A stretch of 28,198 bases of DNA from NCBI GenBank assembly GCA_003509065.1, contig DODG01000108.1:1-28198 (forward strand), given 5' to 3'. The notes below the pieces were generated by a model. That model saw nothing but the letters and a program-made list of their open reading frames with translations. It was not told the origin of the DNA and did not search any database. The DNA comes from Acidobacteriota bacterium (lineage in GTDB: Bacteria; Acidobacteriota; Vicinamibacteria; Vicinamibacterales; UBA823). A program made the position numbers and the translations under genes. Below, in pieces: positions 23,752 to 28,198 of this stretch. Position 1 is the first letter of the stretch, and each line of letters starts with the position of its first letter.

Positions 23752-25041
23752 ATGACTATACAGCGCACACTTTTGTTGCTCCTCGTGTTGTTCCTGCTCG
23801 ATGAGCCACCCCTTCTTGCTCAATTCCGTGATACCGCTAATGCGATAACACGACTGCGGGATATGGAAGCTTACCAGGAAGCCTTGCGGCACCTTGATGA
23901 AGAGTACGATCGATTTGTGGAGGAGCTGGTGCAACTGACTGAGATTCCGGCGCCGCCTTTTGGCGAGGAAGTACGAGCATCCACATACATGGCAATGTTG
24001 CGCGATGCAGGTCTGACGAATGTGGAAATGGACCAAATTGGGAATGTCATGGGTTTGCGACCCGGGACCGGTGAGGCACCGTTGCTCGCGGTGGCAGCCC
24101 ATTTGGATACGGTGTTTCCGGAAGGCACTGAGGTAGAGGTTCGGCGTGAAGGCAACCGCCTGAGGGCGCCAGGGATTGGTGACGATACAGCGGGGCTAGC
24201 TACGCTGCTCGCTGTTGCGCGTGTACTCAACGAGACGGATCTCGAAACTGAATCCGATTTGTTGTTCATTGGGAACGTTGGGGAAGAGGGGGCTGGCGAC
24301 TTACGTGGGGTGAAGCATTTGTTTAGGGACGGGAAGTACAAAGATCAAATTGGTGGTTTCATTTCGGTCGAATCTGGTGGTCAGTCAACCATCACGACCG
24401 GCGCGCTTGGTAGTCTTCGGTACCGCGTTACGTTTAAAGGTCCCGGTGGTCATAGTTACGGGGCGTTCGGTTTAGTCAGTCCAGCCTATGCTATGGGTAA
24501 TGCTATCCGTAAGGTCAGCGCTATATCTGTACCTGACACACCGAAAACCACGTTTAATATTGGTATCGTTGAAGGTGGAACTTCAGTTAATTCGATTCCG
24601 TTCGAAACATCGATGGTGGTGGACATGCGTTCGGAATCACGAGATGAACTCGAAAAGCTTGTCGAAACATTTCTCGATCTAGTTCACGAAGCTGTCGAAG
24701 AAGAAAATGCAACAAGATCTATATCGGAAGGTCAGATTGAGTTGGAGATGACGCTCGTAGGTGATCGTCCGTCTGGTCAAACGTCTGAATCAGCAAACAT
24801 TGTAAAGTTTGCTGTGGCGGCCTTTGAAGCGTTTGGTATTCGGCCAACCTTTCGAATTTCAAGCACTGATTCGAATGTTCCGATTAGTCTTGGGATTCCT
24901 GCCATCACGATTGGTCGAGGTGGCCTTGGTGGGCGAAGTCATTCCTTGGACGAATGGGTTGATATCGAGCGAGAACCAACGGTGCGAGGAATGCAGGTGG
25001 TGATGACGACCATCCTTGCCATTGCCGGTGTGATTAATTAG
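23752..25041 (+). CDS. Exported M20 family peptidase (PepT-like)
   Basis: A 429-residue metallopeptidase with an N-terminal signal peptide (LLLLLVLFLL, cut near LLAQ), so it acts in the periplasm or outside. Zinc and catalytic residues are visible: H117 and D119 (AAHLDTVFP), D144 (GIGDDTAG), E178/E179 (VGEEG), E207 (ISVESG) and the C-terminal His in GGRSHSLDEW. A dimerisation domain follows GPGGHSYGAFG. The pattern resembles tripeptidase T-like aminopeptidases. It differs from the cytoplasmic YgeY-like enzyme at 3319 in domain details and export. ATG 23752 has only a weak ribosome binding site. It ends 3 bases before the convergent TauE-type gene. Confidence 0.9.
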   Translation: MTIQRTLLLLLVLFLLDEPPLLAQFRDTANAITRLRDMEAYQEALRHLDEEYDRFVEELVQLTEIPAPPFGEEVRASTYMAMLRDAGLTNVEMDQIGNVMGLRPGTGEAPLLAVAAHLDTVFPEGTEVEVRREGNRLRAPGIGDDTAGLATLLAVARVLNETDLETESDLLFIGNVGEEGAGDLRGVKHLFRDGKYKDQIGGFISVESGGQSTITTGALGSLRYRVTFKGPGGHSYGAFGLVSPAYAMGNAIRKVSAISVPDTPKTTFNIGIVEGGTSVNSIPFETSMVVDMRSESRDELEKLVETFLDLVHEAVEEENATRSISEGQIELEMTLVGDRPSGQTSESANIVKFAVAAFEAFGIRPTFRISSTDSNVPISLGIPAITIGRGGLGGRSHSLDEWVDIEREPTVRGMQVVMTTILAIAGVIN

Positions 25042-25044
25042 TCG

Positions 25045-25761
25045 TTACAGCAGTTGCCGTATGATGACGACGGTTCCCAACACACCGGCTACGCTGAGTA
25101 CTGCTTTTCGTGTGTAACCGTGGTCCAAATTTGCAGCCATTCGTGATGACAGAAAAAATCCGGCAAGAATACCGGGTTGTAAGAGCAGTCCGAGTGACAA
25201 CTCTCTGAGTCCGAAGCGGCCTACGGCGGCAAGAGCGACTAGTGAAATCACAACTCCGATAGTAAAAAAGACAGCTAGCGTTCCTCGTAAACGGATTCCT
25301 TCGGTGCCTTGATAGAGGAGAGCCATTGGTGGGCCACCGATTGAGGACGTTGTCCCCATAAAACCAGACAGTGTTCCAGCGCCTATCAGGGATTTAGGTG
25401 TGGGAAGCAGCCGTAGCCCAGACGCGCTTAACAGAACCGAAAACAGGATGAGTGAGCCAAACATAAGATCGAGGTTATCGCGTGAGACTGACGCCAGAGC
25501 GAATAACCCCAAGGGGGTTCCAATGATTCGACCTGCTAGGGCCCATGGTAAGTCAGCATTGTCAATACCGATTCTATCGCGATAAATCGTTAGCGATGTC
25601 AAGGTCAAGGTTGCACAAAGCAGTGGTCCTGGTATGAACTCAGGATTGATGAGTAGTAGTACAGGAACCGAGATCATCGCCAAGCCGAAACCCACCGAGC
25701 CTTGAATAAAAGCTCCGACGGCGATCGTTGTAATGGCGATTAAGATTTCAAGACTGGTCAT
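25045..25761 (-). CDS. TauE/SafE family membrane permease
   Basis: A 238-residue membrane protein with about 7-8 hydrophobic segments. The two family half-repeats are visible: AVGAFIQGSVGFGLAMIS near the N-terminus and GTLSGFMGTTSSIGGPPMALLYQ in the middle. TSUP-family proteins move small organic or inorganic anions; some export sulfite, sulfoacetate or thiosulfate. With soxC elsewhere in the window a sulfite or thiosulfate role is tempting, but the two are 23 kb apart and the family is broad. It is convergent with the M20 peptidase (3-base gap) and divergent from the small CxxC gene. No Shine-Dalgarno sequence is evident. Confidence 0.9.
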   Translation of the reverse strand: MTSLEILIAITTIAVGAFIQGSVGFGLAMISVPVLLLINPEFIPGPLLCATLTLTSLTIYRDRIGIDNADLPWALAGRIIGTPLGLFALASVSRDNLDLMFGSLILFSVLLSASGLRLLPTPKSLIGAGTLSGFMGTTSSIGGPPMALLYQGTEGIRLRGTLAVFFTIGVVISLVALAAVGRFGLRELSLGLLLQPGILAGFFLSSRMAANLDHGYTRKAVLSVAGVLGTVVIIRQLL

Positions 25762-25859
25762 GCTGTAGTGAACGCTCGATTCAAAAACGAGTACTAATCA
25801 TTAGCTGGCCCAACTATTTGATGTGCAAGTAACTGATCATACTATGTTCCTGTCTGATT

Positions 25860-25874
25860 TCAGGCGCCGCCTGA
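25860..25874. promoter_or_regulatory. GC-rich 15-bp palindrome (possible operator)
   Basis: Perfect arms TCAGGCG and CGCCTGA around one central C. It lies in an AT-rich divergent gap, 98 bases upstream of the TauE-type start and 106 bases upstream of the small CxxC gene. It directly abuts a candidate -35 box, as expected for a repressor or activator site. It is too short and lacks a T-run for a terminator. Confidence 0.35.
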
Positions 25875-25901
25875 TTGCAAGCTTCGTGAATCGACTATGA
25901 T
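25875..25901 (+). promoter_or_regulatory. Possible sigma-70 type promoter for the small CxxC gene
   Basis: TTGCAA at 25875-25880 and TATGAT at 25896-25901 with a 15-base spacer. The -10 box is one base from consensus; the -35 matches four of six and the spacer is short, so support is modest. Confidence 0.25.
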
Positions 25902-25980
25902 TACAGTAATGATGAGATAGGTGGATGCTAACGATTGGTAGTTGCATTGATAATGCGATGACCTCGGAGACAAGAAAGTT

Positions 25981-26178
25981 ATGGATTTCTGCGAACACTG
26001 TGAAGGGCAACGATTCGATCGGTCACGAATTCTCCGTGCACTGCGACAGGCGAAAAAAGATATACGTGATCAAGGCAAGGACCTTGATTTTGAGAAGGCG
26101 CTGACTATCGCGATTAAAGTAGTACGTGCAATTGATATTCCCCATCTGGAACCGTATGAAGAAGAAGTCGTGCACTAG
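25981..26178 (+). CDS. Small CxxC protein of unknown function
   Basis: A 65-residue protein starting MDFCEHCEGQ. The C4-x2-C7 pair near the N-terminus could bind a metal with a partner or undergo redox change, but a second CxxC is missing, so it is not a complete zinc ribbon by itself. The rest is a mixed-charge helical stretch (RILRALRQAKKDIRDQ, then KALTIAIKVVRAIDIP) and an acidic tail. I do not recognise the family. GGAG lies about 11 bases upstream of the ATG. The coding case rests on composition, the start context, and the lack of any better reading of this stretch. It precedes the large cytochrome gene by 152 bases on the same strand. Confidence 0.55.
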   Translation: MDFCEHCEGQRFDRSRILRALRQAKKDIRDQGKDLDFEKALTIAIKVVRAIDIPHLEPYEEEVVH

Positions 26179-26231
26179 AAATGCGCGCCGGTTGTTGGTA
26201 GGAAAGGGTTAGATCGCGTCTAAAGCTTGCT

Positions 26232-26259
26232 ACTTGAAGGTTGTTGACATGGTTCAAGT
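26232..26259. promoter_or_regulatory. Inverted repeat around a consensus -35 box, upstream of the DUF1549-type gene
   Basis: Arms ACTTGAA (26232-26238) and TTCAAGT (26253-26259) have a 14-base spacer; the half-site centres are 21 bases apart, two DNA turns. A consensus TTGACA (26244-26249) lies in the middle. The matching -10 region (about 26267-26272) is poor (three of six). This geometry would let a dimer occupy the -35 region, but the repressor is unknown. Confidence 0.35.
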
Positions 26260-26330
26260 TCTGGAAAAAGATGTCCTAGGAAATTGTGAAAAAGTACTAA
26301 AGAAGTTGCTAATTACCTGAGGCGAATGGC

Positions 26331-28198
26331 ATGCGTAACCGTACTCTTCGGCACAAGGTTAATGACAATTCTTGGGCGCTGGCCAGCGTCGGTTTCGGTG
26401 TTCCAAGATACCGACGACTGGGACTACTCACATTGGCGGCACTAATCTGTGCCTGGTCACCATCTGCAGAAGCGCAGGAAACCTCATCAGCGGCCGTTGA
26501 TTTTCAACGAGATGTGCGTCCTATTTTGGTGGACAACTGTTTTCAGTGTCATGGTCCTGACCCAGGGACACGAGAGGCTGATCTCCGGCTTGATACTGAA
26601 GAGGGAGCCTTCGCGACTCGTCCTCAAGGTTCCGTCATCGTGCCAGGGGATTTCCCAGCCAGTTTGTTGTACCAGCGAATCGCGCATGAAAACCAGCGAC
26701 GCAGAATGCCGCCTGTGGTGTCCAATAAAACATTAACTGACGCCCAGATCGATGTTATGCGGCGATGGATTGAAGAAGGGGCCTCGTGGGATCAACATTG
26801 GTCTTTCAAACCGATTGAACGGCCAGAAGTCCCGGCAGTGACCAACGAGGCGTGGGTTCGTAATTCACTCGATCATTTCGTGCTGGCTCGGCTTGAGTCG
26901 GATGGGCTCACTCCAAATCCAGAAGCAGACAAGCGAACGCTGGCGCGTCGACTGGCGCTCGATCTCACAGGGTTACCGCTAGCTTCGGAGACATTGGAAC
27001 GCTTCCTCAATGATCACTCAGAGGAGGCGTATGAAAAACTGGTTGATCAATTACTGGAGTCCGAGCATTGGGGTGAACACCGGGCACGTTATTGGCTCGA
27101 CGCTGCCCGCTATGCCGATACGCATGGGATTCACATCGATAACTATCGCGAAATGTATCCCTATCGCGATTGGGTAATTCAAGCTTTTAACGAGAATAAA
27201 CCGTTTAACGAGTTCACTATTGAGCAGGTCGCTGGCGATTTATTGCCTGACCCTTCACTTGATCAGTTGATCGCGAGTGGCTTTCAACGTAACAACATCA
27301 CGACCAATGAGGGTGGGGCCATTGTCGAGGAATACGAAGCGGTTTATGCCAAGGACCGCGCTGAAACCACGGGCAGTGTGTTTCTCGGATTGACAGTCGG
27401 CTGCGCCACCTGTCACGACCATAAGTTTGATCCAATCGCGCAGAGCGAGTTTTATGCCATGACGGCGTTCTTTCGGAATACGACCCAGTACGCGATGGAT
27501 GGGAATGTGTCTGATCCGCCACCCATTTTGGTGGTGCCGGAGAATGAAGATCTTGAACTCTGGCATTCATTGCGCACGGAAGCAGGGATGCTTGATGCTG
27601 AAATTACCAAGCGTGAGATATCAGTAGGCGACATATTTACGGAATGGCTTGCAACTGAGGAATACCGCACCTTAGAGACGCCGCTTGAAAAGTCGGCGCA
27701 GTTGATGACTATGGTGCTCGATGAGACGAATCCTGCGGTTGTTGAGTACGAGAGTCAACACCACGAGATTACACTTCATTCCGGTGCAAAAGTTGGCTCG
27801 GGCCCGCAAGAAGGTCAGCTTGCTCTGACGTTCGGCGAGGAGTCATGGGCGGAATTACCTAGCCTGCCATTAGACACGGATACGCCATTTTCGTTGGCGA
27901 TGTGGGTATATACCCCTGAGGATGAGGGTATGTTTGAGGTGGGTGGCCAGTCTGATGCGCTCGATGGCTCACGTGGATGGCGGGTTAATCTCGGGGCTCG
28001 ACAGATCACATTTCATATGATTGGCGAGGATACTGCGGACGACATGGACCGCAAGCGGTTTCATCTCTTCCCGACCAATATGAAACGGATGCCAGTGGGT
28101 GAATGGACTCATGTTGTATTTACGTACGACGGCTCTGGTGAGAGAAGCGGCCTGCATGTCTACCCTGATGGCGAGGTTGTCGAAACGGAAGGCAGTGA
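26331..28198 (+). CDS. Planctomycete-type cytochrome c / DUF1549 protein with LamG-like domain (partial)
   Basis: The frame is open to the end of the window; 622 residues are visible. A signal peptide (about residues 29-48) is followed by a PSCyt1 domain with heme c site CFQCH (C70, C73, H74) and RRMPP. A DUF1549 domain spans about 115-385, including SLDHFVLARLE, LTGLPL, RYWLDAARYADTHG and a second heme-type site GCATCHDHKFDPI (C358, C361, H362). From about 480 a LamG/concanavalin-like domain begins (PFSLAMWVYTP, GEWTHVVFTYDG). In known relatives a DUF1553 domain then follows and a DUF1501 gene lies next to it; both would be beyond this window. These proteins are abundant in Planctomycetota and Verrucomicrobiota and are linked by context to polysaccharide breakdown, but their reaction is unknown. 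GAGG at 26319-26322 sits 8 bases before the ATG. Confidence 0.92.
   Translation, partial: MRNRTLRHKVNDNSWALASVGFGVPRYRRLGLLTLAALICAWSPSAEAQETSSAAVDFQRDVRPILVDNCFQCHGPDPGTREADLRLDTEEGAFATRPQGSVIVPGDFPASLLYQRIAHENQRRRMPPVVSNKTLTDAQIDVMRRWIEEGASWDQHWSFKPIERPEVPAVTNEAWVRNSLDHFVLARLESDGLTPNPEADKRTLARRLALDLTGLPLASETLERFLNDHSEEAYEKLVDQLLESEHWGEHRARYWLDAARYADTHGIHIDNYREMYPYRDWVIQAFNENKPFNEFTIEQVAGDLLPDPSLDQLIASGFQRNNITTNEGGAIVEEYEAVYAKDRAETTGSVFLGLTVGCATCHDHKFDPIAQSEFYAMTAFFRNTTQYAMDGNVSDPPPILVVPENEDLELWHSLRTEAGMLDAEITKREISVGDIFTEWLATEEYRTLETPLEKSAQLMTMVLDETNPAVVEYESQHHEITLHSGAKVGSGPQEGQLALTFGEESWAELPSLPLDTDTPFSLAMWVYTPEDEGMFEVGGQSDALDGSRGWRVNLGARQITFHMIGEDTADDMDRKRFHLFPTNMKRMPVGEWTHVVFTYDGSGERSGLHVYPDGEVVETEGS

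Larger units (their letters stand above)
25762..25980. other. Largest intergenic region of the window (219 bases), divergent
   Basis: This AT-rich gap separates the TauE-type gene (minus) from the small CxxC gene (plus). It holds a 15-base palindrome at 25860-25874 and a possible promoter at 25875-25901. I see no open reading frame, tRNA or terminator with a T-run in it. Confidence 0.6.

Noticed and set aside
25045..25761. TauE-type permease as the sulfite exporter of the SoxC system
   Set aside because: The genes are 23 kb apart, in different transcripts, and the family carries many substrates.

Overview
The window holds about 22 protein-coding genes packed on both strands. No rRNA, tRNA, CRISPR array, insertion sequence or phage gene was seen. 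No gene-free gap exceeds about 220 bases. The genes suggest a free-living, aerobic or facultative, Gram-negative heterotroph that exports many enzymes: Tat signals, lipoproteins, c-type cytochromes and a periplasmic binding-protein transporter are present. Several starts carry AGGAG-type ribosome binding sites, which argues against Bacteroidota. The large DUF1549-type cytochrome protein, the Tat-exported class V aminotransferase and the moderate base composition would fit a marine or soil Acidobacteriota (Vicinamibacteria-like) or a Planctomycetota/Verrucomicrobiota relative. This placement is inference and of low confidence.

Layout. (1) 1-345: the C-terminal end of a serine beta-lactamase-like protein. 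(2) 351-2145, minus: a SoxC-type molybdenum sulfur dehydrogenase and its c-type cytochrome, overlapping by 29 bases. (3) 2336-4494, plus: an M23 peptidase and a YgeY-like M20 hydrolase. (4) 4463-9730, minus: a tight five-gene run, transcribed xylB, xylA, cutC, class I aminotransferase, SpoU-type RNA methyltransferase. (5) 9898-13178, plus: a Tat-exported class V aminotransferase, a lipoprotein M19 dipeptidase, and a small conserved protein of unknown role. (6) 13223-14893, minus: cstA. (7) larE (plus) converging with a second class V aminotransferase (minus). (8) 17121-23353, plus: a five-gene Yej-type peptide ABC transporter. (9) 23453-25761: fmdB-type zinc ribbon, an exported M20 peptidase and a TauE/SafE permease. 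(10) 25981-28198: a small CxxC protein and the start of a large planctomycete-type cytochrome/DUF1549 protein that runs off the end.

How the genes fit together. The dominant theme is recovery of peptides and amino acids: M23, two M20 hydrolases, an M19 dipeptidase, a Yej-type oligopeptide importer, CstA and three PLP enzymes. A second theme is pentose use (xylA/xylB). A third is sulfur chemistry, with SoxC plus cytochrome, LarE and possibly TauE. I found no single obviously new defence or mobile system. The observations most worth following are the Tat-exported PLP enzyme paired with a lipoprotein dipeptidase, the three-cysteine LarE, the lipoprotein-like Tat signal on SoxC, and a set of inverted repeats in the divergent promoter regions.
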